A stretch of DNA of 64,000 nt from Amedibacillus dolichus DSM 3991 (GTDB taxonomy: Bacteria; Bacillota_I; Bacilli_A; Erysipelotrichales; Erysipelotrichaceae): contig NZ_DS483477.1 in the NCBI RefSeq assembly GCF_000154285.1, positions 372,001 to 436,000 of the forward strand. The letters are read 5' to 3'. Positions 29,005 to 38,260 of the stretch are shown here, piece after piece (position 1 is the stretch's first letter; each line of letters begins with the position of its first letter). A program made the translations under genes and the position numbers. The notes below the pieces were generated by a model, which saw only the letters and a list, made by a program, of their open reading frames with translations, was not told the origin of the DNA and did no database searches.

Positions 29005-29784
29005 ATGGAAACAATTTTAGTAAACGTTGAAGGACATGTGGCAACAATTACCATTAACCGTCCAAAAGCATTGAATGCTTTAAGCACTCAGGTTTTAACT
29101 GAATTAGATCAGGCACTTGATGAAGTGGCTGCCAATAAAGATGTATATGCACTTGTAATTACCGGTGCCGGTGAAAAAGCATTTGTAGCCGGTGCTGATA
29201 TTGCGGAAATGAAAGATAAAGATGTAAAAGAAGCTGCTACTTATGGTGAATTTGGAAACGCAGTATTCCGTAAGATCGAAACTTTCCGTTGCCCAGTTAT
29301 CGCTGCTATCAATGGCTTTGCATTAGGCGGAGGCTGCGAGCTTGCAATGAGCTGTGATATTCGTGTAGCAAGTGATAATGCTGTATTCGGTCAGCCGGAG
29401 GTTGGTTTAGGAATTACTCCGGGATTTGGTGGAACACAGCGTTTGGCACGTTTGGTAGGTGCAGGTATTGCAAAGGAAATGATTTTTACAGCACGTAATA
29501 TCAAGGCAGATCGTGCGTATGCTATCGGTTTGGTAAATAGTGTAGTTGCCGCAGAGGAATTGATGCCAACGGTTATGAAGATGGCAAATGGTATTGCAAA
29601 GAATGCTCCGATCGCTGTTGCTTATGCGAAAACAGCAATCAATGAAGGACTACAGAAAGATATTGATGGTGGTATCGCTGTGGAAGTAAGAGAATTTTCT
29701 AATTGCTTTGCTACAGAGGATCAAACATATGGAATGACTTGCTTCCTAGAAAAGACTAAGGAAAAGACATTCGCAAATAAATAA
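29005..29784 (+). CDS. crt: 3-hydroxybutyryl-CoA dehydratase (crotonase)
   Basis: 259 residues. It dehydrates 3-hydroxybutyryl-CoA to crotonyl-CoA. The oxyanion hole is in FVAGADIAEMKD and INGFALGGGCELAMSCD, with the two catalytic Glu in GGGCELA and FGQPEVGLGITPGFGG. AAGGAGAG lies upstream. Confidence 0.95.
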   Translation: METILVNVEGHVATITINRPKALNALSTQVLTELDQALDEVAANKDVYALVITGAGEKAFVAGADIAEMKDKDVKEAATYGEFGNAVFRKIETFRCPVIAAINGFALGGGCELAMSCDIRVASDNAVFGQPEVGLGITPGFGGTQRLARLVGAGIAKEMIFTARNIKADRAYAIGLVNSVVAAEELMPTVMKMANGIAKNAPIAVAYAKTAINEGLQKDIDGGIAVEVREFSNCFATEDQTYGMTCFLEKTKEKTFANK

Positions 29785-29831
29785 TGAGATGCAAAATATT
29801 TCGAATATCGAAATAGAAGGAGGAAATATCA

Positions 29832-31376
29832 TTGAGTAAAGTTATGTCGCTGGAACAAGCAGTCGCCATGATTCCGGATAATGCTACGGTTGGAGTTGGT
29901 GGATTTATCGGCTGTGGACACCCTCAAGAATTTTCGGTTGGGATTGAAGAAAGCTTTTTGAAAAGCGGACACCCTAACAATTTAACAATTATGTTTTCGG
30001 CTGGTATCGGTGATGGAACCGATAAGTTGGGATTGAATAAATTAGGTCATGAAGGCTTGCTGAAACGTATTATCGGTGGGCATTGGGGACTTATTCCAAA
30101 GTTGCAGAAAATGGTATTTGAGAATAAGGTTGAAGGCTATAACCTTCCATTAGGGACAATTTCATTAATGTTTCGTGATATTGCCGGACATCGTGCCGGA
30201 ACATTTACGAAGATTGGTCTTAAGACCTTTGTAGACCCTCGTATTGAAGGTGCAAAAATGAATGCACGTTCAACGGAGGATTTGATTGAGGTTGTTAATA
30301 TCGACAATGAAGAATGGCTGCGTTATAAACCGTTTCCGGTGAATGTTGCTTTAATTCGTGCAACTTATTGTGATGAGAACGGAAACGCAACAATGGAAAA
30401 AGAAGCTGCAACCTTGGATTCATTGGCAATTGCTCAGGCTGCAAAAAATTCCGGAGGTATTGTATTGTTACAAGTAGAAAAGGTAGTTGCAAATGGTACC
30501 TTAGATCCGAGAATGGTAAAAATTCCAGGTATTTATGTAGATGCGATCGTTGTTTCACGTCCGGAAAATCATATGCAAACCTATGCAGAACAATATAATC
30601 CGGCATTGAGCGGTGAAGTAAAGGTACCGGTGAATTCTATTGCACCAATGCCTTTGAATGAACGTAAGATCATTTGTCGTCGTGCCGCAATGGAACTTGA
30701 TCCTAATTGTGTTATCAACTTGGGAATCGGTATGCCGGAGGGTATTGCGAATGTTGCGAATGAGGAAGGACTTCCGGGATTGAAGCTGACTGTAGAAGCC
30801 GGAGGAATCGGAGGTGTACCGATGGCCGGTACGGCATTTGGTACTTGTACCAATCCGGACGCTATCATTGATCAGCCATATCAGTTTGATTTCTATGATG
30901 GCGGAGGCTTAGGACAGGCGTTCTTGGGCTTAGCTGAATGTGATAAAGACGGAAATATTAATGTCAGCCGTTTTGGACCTAAAATTGCAGGTTGCGGAGG
31001 ATTTATTAATATTACCCAAACCTCTCCGGTTGTTGTGTATTGCGGAACATTCACTGCCGGAGGTTTGAAAATTGCAATTGAAGATGGAAAACTGCAGATT
31101 TTAAATGAGGGACGTATCAAGAAATTCAAGGATAGCGTAGAGCAGATTACTTTCTCTGCCGAATATGCAACAGAAACAGGACAGAAGGTTATGTATGTAA
31201 CCGAAAGAGCTGTTTTTGAATTGCTAGATGGTAAATTGACCTTAACTGAAATCGCACCGGGTATTGACTTGGAAAACGATGTGTTAGCTCATATGGAATT
31301 TAGACCTGCTATAGCAGAAAACTTAAAATTGATGGACGAGCGTCTATTCCAACCGGAAATTATGGGATTGAAATAG
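29832..31376 (+). CDS. Family I CoA-transferase (fused alpha-beta; acetate/butyrate type)
   Basis: 514 residues, a single chain joining the two halves of class I CoA-transferases (propionate CoA-transferase / YdiF-like). Half one has VGVGGFIGCGHPQEF; half two has NLGIGMPEGIANVA and the catalytic Glu in LTVEAGGIGGVP. As last gene of the butyrate operon it most likely moves CoA from butyryl-CoA to acetate, releasing butyrate. The start is TTG, 8 bases after AGGAGG; an ATG at 29844 is the alternative. Confidence 0.88.
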   Translation: MSKVMSLEQAVAMIPDNATVGVGGFIGCGHPQEFSVGIEESFLKSGHPNNLTIMFSAGIGDGTDKLGLNKLGHEGLLKRIIGGHWGLIPKLQKMVFENKVEGYNLPLGTISLMFRDIAGHRAGTFTKIGLKTFVDPRIEGAKMNARSTEDLIEVVNIDNEEWLRYKPFPVNVALIRATYCDENGNATMEKEAATLDSLAIAQAAKNSGGIVLLQVEKVVANGTLDPRMVKIPGIYVDAIVVSRPENHMQTYAEQYNPALSGEVKVPVNSIAPMPLNERKIICRRAAMELDPNCVINLGIGMPEGIANVANEEGLPGLKLTVEAGGIGGVPMAGTAFGTCTNPDAIIDQPYQFDFYDGGGLGQAFLGLAECDKDGNINVSRFGPKIAGCGGFINITQTSPVVVYCGTFTAGGLKIAIEDGKLQILNEGRIKKFKDSVEQITFSAEYATETGQKVMYVTERAVFELLDGKLTLTEIAPGIDLENDVLAHMEFRPAIAENLKLMDERLFQPEIMGLK

Positions 31377-31379
31377 TGA

Positions 31380-31416
31380 TAAAACAGGGAGTCGAGAAAG
31401 ATTCCTTGTTTTATTT
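31380..31416 (+). terminator. Terminator of the butyrate operon
   Basis: AAAACAGGGAGTC pairs with GATTCCTTGTTTT, then ATTTTA. Confidence 0.8.
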
Positions 31417-31458
31417 TACTGTAAATCGCGATATAATGAATAAAAACGGAGGGATTGT

Positions 31459-32502
31459 ATGAAATATAGTTTTACTAATGATTACAGTGAGGGAGCACAT
31501 GAAAAGATTCTAGAGGCGATAGTGGAAAGTAATCGTAAGCAAAGTTCGGGATATGGGTGTGATGATGATTGCAAGGAAGCAGTTAAAAAAATAAAACGTG
31601 AATTGCAATATGAGGATTGTGATATTCATTTTCTTGTTGGAGGAACACAAAGCAATTTAGTAGTTATTGCAAATGCATTGCGTCCTCATGAAGCAGTAAT
31701 TGCGGTGGACAGCGGACATATCAATGTTCATGAAACAGGTGCAATTGAAGCAAGCGGACATAAGGTTATTGCGGTAGCGAGTGTTGATGGAAAGCTAACG
31801 TGTGAAGAATTGCGGAAGGCTTTTATTTTGCATAGTGATGAACACATGGTAAAGCCTAAAATGGTATATATCTCCAATGCAACGGAAGTCGGAACTGTTT
31901 ATTACAAACAGGAATTACAAGAGCTTTCTGCCTTGTGCCATGAATTAGGATTGTATTTATTTATGGACGGAGCAAGACTTGGCAGTGCACTAACAGCCAA
32001 GGATAATGATGTAACACTTTTGGATATTTGTCGTTATACTGATGTTTTTTATTTGGGTGGAACAAAAAACGGAGCTTTGTTTGGGGAAGCTGTCGTTATT
32101 ATAAATAAGGAATTAAAAAAGGATTTTCGTTATGTAATGAAGCAGCGTGGAGCGATGCTCGCAAAAGGTAGATTGTTGGGGATTCAGTTTGATAAGCTTT
32201 TTGAGGATCGACTGTATTTTCAGCTTGCAAAGCATGCGAATGATATGGCTCAAAAGCTTCAACAATGCTTTTTGAAAAATGGATATAAGTTATATGTAGC
32301 ATCAACAACAAATCAAATTTTCCCAATCGTTGATAAAAAGATATATCATCAATTACAAAAGCAATATGAATTTACGAAATGGTGTGATATAGATTTTGAG
32401 CATTATGCTTTGCGCTTGGTTACTTCGTGGGCAACTCCGCAAACAGCTGTTGATGAATTTTGTGCATATCTTACAAACATAACGGTTAAAACTGATGCAT
32501 AA
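31459..32502 (+). CDS. Low-specificity threonine aldolase-type PLP enzyme
   Basis: 347 residues of the beta-eliminating lyase/threonine aldolase family. The PLP lysine is in VFYLGGTKNGALFG (near 201); the His stacking on PLP is in VDSGHINVHETGA and the Asp in LYLFMDGARLGSAL. It cleaves L-threonine or related beta-hydroxy amino acids to glycine and an aldehyde. GGAGGGA precedes the ATG. The XRE-TPR regulator gene starts inside its last codons. Confidence 0.88.
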   Translation: MKYSFTNDYSEGAHEKILEAIVESNRKQSSGYGCDDDCKEAVKKIKRELQYEDCDIHFLVGGTQSNLVVIANALRPHEAVIAVDSGHINVHETGAIEASGHKVIAVASVDGKLTCEELRKAFILHSDEHMVKPKMVYISNATEVGTVYYKQELQELSALCHELGLYLFMDGARLGSALTAKDNDVTLLDICRYTDVFYLGGTKNGALFGEAVVIINKELKKDFRYVMKQRGAMLAKGRLLGIQFDKLFEDRLYFQLAKHANDMAQKLQQCFLKNGYKLYVASTTNQIFPIVDKKIYHQLQKQYEFTKWCDIDFEHYALRLVTSWATPQTAVDEFCAYLTNITVKTDA

Positions 32503-33727
32503 GATTGCAGGCTATTTAATTCGCTATCATCGAAATAAACAAGCGATATCACAAGAAGGCTTGTGCAAGGGTATTTGTGTAGTTTCATACTTATCTAAGA
32601 TTGAGCAAGGTCTTGTGCAGCCTAGCACAGAAATTATCAAACAACTGTTTCAGCGGCTTTCCTTAACCTATTTTGATGATCCTAAGCAGCTAAGGGAAGC
32701 AAGGTCTCTATTAGATTCTTTTTTTGAAAAGCTGGATATGCGTCAACAGCCGCAAGAGGAATTTCAAAAACTGAAAAAGCTAGAAAAATCCTTATTATGC
32801 TCTCCTTTGTGTGTTGATGTGCTTCTTGCAAATGCTTTTATGCTCGGCTTTGAGCAATTCACAGAATCACTTAAGGATAACATCAAAGAATATGCGAAAA
32901 ATCTTCATTCCTTAAAAGGAATTATGAATGAACAACAGCTATTTCTATACTATATGTTTTTTGGCTGTCTTGTATATGAAGTAGGTAAAGAGAGCATACA
33001 AAGCTTGAAGAAAGCAGGTATGTATCAACAAAGCAGCCATCAGCAGTTTCATTTAGGCTATCAATATTATTATCTAGGAAAACAAAGCAAAGCTGTGGAA
33101 TGTTATGGTAAAGCCTATTATCTTGCCAGTGAAGAAGGAAATGCTCCCTTGATGATGGAGGCAGCATTACATTTGGGAAATTGTTATTGTATGTATCAAC
33201 GAGATCAAGAGCTGATGTATAAGTATTATCATCGGTGTATAAAACTGGCAAAAGTAATTGGAAAAGAGGAGATACAGGCAGTTGTTTATTATAATATAGG
33301 CTCTAGCTTTTTGAGTTGGGGAATGCTAGAGGAAGCAAAAAGCTATTTGGAACGCTCAGTAGTATATTTAAATGATAATGATGATGAGCGAGTTTTATAT
33401 TATCAAAAATTAGCTTTGGTCTATTGTGAAATGGAGGCTGATGAAAAAATGAAGAAGGCTTTAGCGCAAGCGAAGCATGAAATGCATCAACAAACCTCAG
33501 ATTTATTTCGATATATGCAAATATTTGTAGAGTTGCATTGTGAGGAAACTACTCGATATCAAAAGGAGTATGTAGAAGCATTGGAGCATATTTGCTTTAA
33601 AGAGGATATGATTTCTTACGGTTTTCGTAATTTTCATATTCCGTATTTGATTTGCGCATATAAGAAACAAAGAAGGTATAAAGAGGCGTTGCAATTAAAA
33701 GAGGAAACAGATTGCAAGTTTTCCTAA
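32495..33727 (+). CDS. XRE-type regulator with TPR repeats
   Basis: 410 residues. The N-terminal HTH (GYLIRYHRNKQAISQEGLCK, VSYLSKIEQGLVQPS) covers about residues 4-55. The rest is helical with TPR-like repeats (SSHQQFHLGYQYYYLGKQSK and AALHLGNCYCMYQRDQEL). The architecture is that of the Rap/Rgg/PlcR-like peptide-sensing regulators, but I see no peptide gene next to it. The start overlaps the aldolase stop by 8 bases, so the two are co-translated. Ligand and targets unknown. Confidence 0.8.
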   Translation: MHKIAGYLIRYHRNKQAISQEGLCKGICVVSYLSKIEQGLVQPSTEIIKQLFQRLSLTYFDDPKQLREARSLLDSFFEKLDMRQQPQEEFQKLKKLEKSLLCSPLCVDVLLANAFMLGFEQFTESLKDNIKEYAKNLHSLKGIMNEQQLFLYYMFFGCLVYEVGKESIQSLKKAGMYQQSSHQQFHLGYQYYYLGKQSKAVECYGKAYYLASEEGNAPLMMEAALHLGNCYCMYQRDQELMYKYYHRCIKLAKVIGKEEIQAVVYYNIGSSFLSWGMLEEAKSYLERSVVYLNDNDDERVLYYQKLALVYCEMEADEKMKKALAQAKHEMHQQTSDLFRYMQIFVELHCEETTRYQKEYVEALEHICFKEDMISYGFRNFHIPYLICAYKKQRRYKEALQLKEETDCKFS

Positions 33728-33748
33728 TAAATCGAAAATAATATAAGT

Positions 33749-33797
33749 AAGACTCTATATTGGTGATTTATTTTCTCAAATATAGAGTCTTTTTTAT
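33749..33797 (+). terminator. Terminator of the aldolase-XRE unit
   Basis: AAGACTCTATA and TATAGAGTCTT with a large loop, then T-rich tail. Confidence 0.85.
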
Positions 33798-33838
33798 TGC
33801 TTATAATATTACTATAATAAATGCATGAGGTGATTTTC

Positions 33839-35065
33839 ATGAAAAAAACATTATGGAGCTTTGACTTTACAATTATTACCATAGGAACGATTATCAGCGC
33901 AATCGGCGGGGTGGCGATGAGCTTTGCATTATCATTGGTTGTTTTTGATGAAACGGCATCAACAATGCTAACGGGTCTTTTTACTGCATGTTCCTTTCTT
34001 CCATCAGTCTTGATTCCTTTGCTTGCGGCACCCTATGTAGATACGCATAATCGCAAAAAAATCATTGTTTATTTGGATTATTTCAGTGGCTTATGCTATT
34101 TTGCTTTTTTTCTATTTATTCAACGATATGCGTTTCAATATATTGCTTATATGTGCTTCTCCCTATTGGTTAATTCCATCAGTGCCATCTATTCTCTGGC
34201 ATATAACTCACTGTATCCGGATCTGATACCAAAAGGCTTTGCGCAAAAAGGGTATTCAATATCTTCGCTTATTTATCCGTCAATTACCGCAATTTTCACA
34301 CCGATTGCATCAATATTATATACACAATTTGGAATTGCTTATATTGTTTTAGGAGAAGGAATTTTATTATGGATTGCCGCAAGCTTGGAGCATTGCATTC
34401 GCTTTCAAGAAAAGCGTGAACAGGTGCAGGTATTTTCTTTTATGCAATACAAGGAAAATATTTTAGAGGGATTACAATATATTAAAAAAGAAAAGGGAAT
34501 TCGTAGTATTTACGAGTATATGGCTGTTACTAACGGTGCGGCAGAGGGACTCAATCTTATGAGCATGGCGCATTTTCAATCAAGTGATATATTGACAACA
34601 ACCATGTATGCCGGATTAACGACAGCTGAAATGCTGGGACGAATTTGTGGAGCTTGCTTTCATTATGTTGTGAAGATCCCAAATCATTTACGCTATCGGA
34701 TTGCGGTAATGGTGTATGGTGGTTATGAACTGTTGGATATGGTACTGCTGTTCATAGCTTATCCGCTTATGCTTGTGAATCGCTTTATCGCCGGCTTTTT
34801 AGGAATTAACAGTTTGAATATTCGAGAAGCGAGTACACAAAATTATATTCCCGCAGCCATGCGAGCAAGAGTCAGCGCTTTTTTCAATGTAATCGTTACA
34901 ATGTTTCTCATTGGCGGAAAACTAGTGGCAGGTGCTTTAGGTGAATGGCTTTCTTATCCATATATTGCTGCCGGTTTTGCACTACTGTCATTTTGCAGTA
35001 TTCTTATGCTTGTAGTTCGAAACAAAAAATATATTGCACCGATTTATAATCAAGAGCTTTCATGA
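33839..35065 (+). CDS. MFS transporter
   Basis: About 408 residues with twelve predicted helices and the motif-A-like loop PYVDTHNRKKIIVYLDY. Similar to macrolide-type MFS exporters; substrate unknown. I start at ATG 33839 because GAGGTGA lies 5 bases upstream; the ATG at 33821 would place that site inside the gene. A nitroreductase gene follows after 26 bases and is probably co-transcribed. Confidence 0.85.
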   Translation: MKKTLWSFDFTIITIGTIISAIGGVAMSFALSLVVFDETASTMLTGLFTACSFLPSVLIPLLAAPYVDTHNRKKIIVYLDYFSGLCYFAFFLFIQRYAFQYIAYMCFSLLVNSISAIYSLAYNSLYPDLIPKGFAQKGYSISSLIYPSITAIFTPIASILYTQFGIAYIVLGEGILLWIAASLEHCIRFQEKREQVQVFSFMQYKENILEGLQYIKKEKGIRSIYEYMAVTNGAAEGLNLMSMAHFQSSDILTTTMYAGLTTAEMLGRICGACFHYVVKIPNHLRYRIAVMVYGGYELLDMVLLFIAYPLMLVNRFIAGFLGINSLNIREASTQNYIPAAMRARVSAFFNVIVTMFLIGGKLVAGALGEWLSYPYIAAGFALLSFCSILMLVVRNKKYIAPIYNQELS

Positions 35066-35091
35066 TATAGTTTAAAGCAGGAGGGATAAAA

Positions 35092-35673
35092 ATGTTGAAA
35101 GATCTGTTGTTAAAGAATAGAAGCTATCGAGGATTTGATGAATCTCGTTTAATTACGAGAGCGGAACTGTTGGATTTGGTAGAGCATGCACGTTTGACAC
35201 CATCAAGTGTAAATATGCAGCCGCTTGTCTATGCACTCGTTTATGAAGCAGAGGAAGTAGCTAAGGTACAGGCTTTGACCAATTGGGCAAAGGCATTATC
35301 TATCGAATTGCCACATAAGGGAAAAAATCCAACCGCCTTTTTGGTTATTTGTCAGGATTTGCGTATTGCCAAACAACCGGAAGCATACGCACGCGATGTC
35401 GGTATTGTTGCACAGACGATGTTGCTGCGAGCTGTGGAAATGGGGCTTGGAGGTTGTATGATTGGTAATTTTTATAAGCAAAAGTTTTCGGAGGTATTGG
35501 AGCTTGAGGAGCATTATTACCCCCATTTGGTGATAGCACTTGGTAAACCAGATGAAAAAATCGTACTATATGATATTGAAAAGGGAGAAAGCACTCGTTA
35601 TTCGCGCGATGAAAAAGATGTTCATTATGTACCTAAACGGAAAACAAAGGATTTGATAATCGAAAAGCTATAA
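35092..35673 (+). CDS. Nitroreductase-family flavoprotein
   Basis: 193 residues. The start KNRSYRGFDES and ARLTPSSVNMQPLVYALV bind FMN; GIVAQTMLLRAVEMGLGGCMIG is the second FMN segment. These enzymes use NAD(P)H to reduce nitro groups, quinones or enoates. The physiological substrate is unknown. AGGAGGG lies upstream. Confidence 0.88.
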   Translation: MLKDLLLKNRSYRGFDESRLITRAELLDLVEHARLTPSSVNMQPLVYALVYEAEEVAKVQALTNWAKALSIELPHKGKNPTAFLVICQDLRIAKQPEAYARDVGIVAQTMLLRAVEMGLGGCMIGNFYKQKFSEVLELEEHYYPHLVIALGKPDEKIVLYDIEKGESTRYSRDEKDVHYVPKRKTKDLIIEKL

Positions 35674-36050
35674 CTGTATCATAAGATATATGCTTTAAAC
35701 GGAAACAAAGAATAATCTGATTTCTGTTTTTTAGCTTATTTTGTAATAAGTTTCTTATCCTATAACATCAGGATAAATGCGTGGCTGTTTGCCGTATGAT
35801 CAATGAGATAGCTTGCATGTGAGAGTTTTTTGTAAGCTGATGCTCTTTTGAAAACGCAAGATATCTTCAAAAAATATTCATAGGGTATCCTTATTTAAAG
35901 GGTACTTTTTTTGTGGCTTATTCACTGGGTACTGTATTAAAAAGTAGCAGATAAGGACATATTGCCACTCGTTTCTTGGTGCATGAATTTATAGAAATTA
36001 AGTATATACAAGATGAGATGATGAAAACTGTATTTTTATTCAATTTTACA
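35674..36050 (+). other. Intergenic region with a terminator
   Basis: The only clear structure is a hairpin GTATCCTT/AAGGGTAC at 35885-35905 followed by T7, which ends the MFS-nitroreductase transcript after a 3' leader of about 200 bases. A small stem TCCT-ATAACATC-AGGA lies near 35759. I see no ORF or known RNA family; the long untranslated tail could hide a small RNA. Confidence 0.45.
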
Positions 36051-36051
36051 A

Positions 36052-36101
36052 TAAACAGTAAATAACACTTGATAACAGTTATAAACTGTTATATACTGTT
36101 A
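36052..36101 (+). promoter_or_regulatory. Promoter and operator of the GntR-ABC operon
   Basis: TTGATA (36069-36074), 17 bases, TATACT (36092-36097). The spacer is filled by TAACAGT-TATAA-ACTGTTA (36073-36091), and further half-sites ACAGT/ACTGTTA flank it. This is the layout of YtrA-type autorepression. Confidence 0.7.
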
Positions 36102-36128
36102 ATAGAAAGGTGGGAGGTATTTCAGATT

Positions 36129-36500
36129 ATGAAAATTATTGTCAATACATCTTTAATGGTTCCTATTTATGAACAACTTGTTGATCAAATCAAGCTGCTT
36201 ATACGTAGGGGAGAATTAAAGGAAAATGATCATTTACCATCGGTTCGCGCATTGTCGAGAGATTTAAAAATAAGTGCTTTGACAGTTAAAAAGGCTTATG
36301 ATCTTTTGGAAGAAGAAGGCTTTACCATTACAGTTCATGGGAAAGGAACCTATGTAGCAGAAATCAATACGGAGTTGCTTTTAGAGGAACAAAAAAAAGA
36401 ACTGCAAATGGATTTTGAGAAAGCTATTCAAAAAGGACGGCGCTTTGGAATTGATGATGCGGATATGAAAGAGTTATTTGAGTTACTTATGGAGGACTAA
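36129..36500 (+). CDS. GntR-family regulator, YtrA type
   Basis: About 123 residues: a winged HTH (PIYEQLVDQIKLLIRRGEL, LPSVRALSRDLKISALTVKK) and a short C-terminal helix pair instead of an effector domain, the mark of the YtrA subgroup. The start ATG 36129 follows GGGAGGT. An apparent upstream start at 36069 is actually the -35 TTGATA. It precedes and probably controls the ABC transporter genes. Confidence 0.88.
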   Translation: MKIIVNTSLMVPIYEQLVDQIKLLIRRGELKENDHLPSVRALSRDLKISALTVKKAYDLLEEEGFTITVHGKGTYVAEINTELLLEEQKKELQMDFEKAIQKGRRFGIDDADMKELFELLMED

Positions 36501-36503
36501 ACA

Positions 36504-37355
36504 ATGTTAGAGGTTAAACGTTTACAAAAAGTTTATGATACATTTGAGCTTGATTGCTCCTTTACTGTGAAAAGTGGGCGTGTTACCGGCTTAATCGGAC
36601 AAAATGGTGCAGGAAAGAGTACGGCTTTCAAGGCTATTTTAGGATTGATTGCGAAGGATAGCGGAAAAATCGTTATGTTTGGTAAGGATATAGAGCAGTT
36701 TACGAATCAAGATAAGGAGCAAATAGGAGTTGCTTTGGCAGATTCCGGTTTTAGCGGATATTTGCGAATCAAAGATATTTTGCCGGTTTTACAAGCTATG
36801 TATGCTGAATTTGATAAGGAGTTTTTCTTACGACAAATGAAGCATTTTCATTTACCGATGGATAAAAAAATTAAAGATTTTTCTACCGGAATGAAAGCAA
36901 AGTTAAAGGTTTTGGTTGCTGTTTCACATCATGCTAAGCTTTTGATCTTAGATGAGCCGACTGCCGGCTTAGATGTTGTTGCCAGAGATGAGCTGTTGGA
37001 TATACTACGTGAATTCATGGAGAAAGATGAGGAGCGTGCCATCTTAATTAGCTCGCATATTTCTGCTGATCTAGAAACCTTATGCGATGATTTGTATATG
37101 ATTGATAACGGAAAGATAGTTTTACATGAGGATAGTGATGTGTTGCTAAGTGATTATGCGATTCTTAAGCTTGATAAACAACAATTTGATACCATTGATA
37201 AGCAATATATTCTTCGAGTGAAGAAGGAAGTCTATGGGTATCGCTGTTTGACAAATCAGAAACGGTATTATTTGGAAAACTATCCGGAAATGGTAATTGA
37301 AAAGGGAACGATTGATGATGTTATCTTAATGATGGTAAGGGGGAATGAACAATGA
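36504..37355 (+). CDS. ABC transporter ATP-binding protein (YtrB-like)
   Basis: 283 residues. Walker A LIGQNGAGKST (32-42), signature FSTGMKAKL, Walker B KLLILDEPTAGLD and switch His in LISSHIS. The signature lacks the usual LSGGQ. It starts 3 bases after the regulator and overlaps the permease gene by 4 bases. Probably exports a lipid, peptide or antibiotic; substrate unknown. Confidence 0.92.
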   Translation: MLEVKRLQKVYDTFELDCSFTVKSGRVTGLIGQNGAGKSTAFKAILGLIAKDSGKIVMFGKDIEQFTNQDKEQIGVALADSGFSGYLRIKDILPVLQAMYAEFDKEFFLRQMKHFHLPMDKKIKDFSTGMKAKLKVLVAVSHHAKLLILDEPTAGLDVVARDELLDILREFMEKDEERAILISSHISADLETLCDDLYMIDNGKIVLHEDSDVLLSDYAILKLDKQQFDTIDKQYILRVKKEVYGYRCLTNQKRYYLENYPEMVIEKGTIDDVILMMVRGNEQ

Positions 37356-38008
37356 AGGGATTATTGATAAAGGACATTAAGTTGACGTTGATGCAAAAAA
37401 GCTACTTTGGTATTGTTTTTGTCATTATGCTGGCATCATTTATATTTAGCAATGATGCTTCCCTTGGCTTAGGCTTTATGCCTTTGATCATGACCCTGTT
37501 TACGCTAAGCACGATCAGCTATGATGAATTCGATAATGGAAATTCGTTCCTATTTACCTTGCCGATTCAGCGTAAAGAGTATGTTGTTGAGAAGTATTGC
37601 TTCGGATTGTTGATGGGAAGTATAGCATTGCTAATTGCTCTTGTATGTGCCGGTGTGATTGCCAGTATGCAAGAAACATTATTTATTAAGGAACTTTTGA
37701 TGACAGCCTTTGTTATTGCTTTGCTAATGGTTGTTATGCTTTCGATTATGCTACCATTTCAATTATGCTTCGGTCCTGAGAAGGCGCGTATCGCTTTGCT
37801 TGCCGGTATCGGAATTGTAAGTGTTTTAGGAGTGCTTGTTGTAAAAGGGGCATCGTCATTATTCGGTGTTGATAGTATTGATCTTCTATCCTCTCTTTCT
37901 ACAATAAAAGCAGGTGTGTTGATGTGTGCGGCTGTTATTGTCGCTATTGTATGCTTGTTTATATCTGTCAAAATCAGTGTGCGTATTATAAAACGAAAAG
38001 AGTTTTAG
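37352..38008 (+). CDS. ABC-2 type permease
   Basis: 218 residues with six predicted helices in the ABC-2 arrangement. ATGA overlap with the ATPase gene shows coupling. It is the membrane half of the YtrA-regulated exporter. Confidence 0.85.
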   Translation: MKGLLIKDIKLTLMQKSYFGIVFVIMLASFIFSNDASLGLGFMPLIMTLFTLSTISYDEFDNGNSFLFTLPIQRKEYVVEKYCFGLLMGSIALLIALVCAGVIASMQETLFIKELLMTAFVIALLMVVMLSIMLPFQLCFGPEKARIALLAGIGIVSVLGVLVVKGASSLFGVDSIDLLSSLSTIKAGVLMCAAVIVAIVCLFISVKISVRIIKRKEF

Positions 38009-38110
38009 CTTTTCATAAGTAACAAAAAAAAGAAGCTGTTGCTATGGTTAGAGAATGCTTTTCAGATTCAAAAAATAACGAAAAGATAGTTTGCAAATCA
38101 TTTTATAGGA

Positions 38111-38148
38111 CAAAAGACATTGAGATTCCTTGATGTCTTTTTCTTATT
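38111..38148 (+). terminator. Terminator of the GntR-ABC operon
   Basis: AAAAGACAT and ATGTCTTTT stem followed by TCTTATTT. Confidence 0.7.
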
Positions 38149-38260
38149 TGGTTCGTGGGAAGGATTGAAAAAAATATGTTCATTTCGATTGCTTTATACT
38201 ATAATAAAACAGAAATGCTTTTGATAGGTGTCTTTTGCGATTGGTTAGGAGGTATGGATC

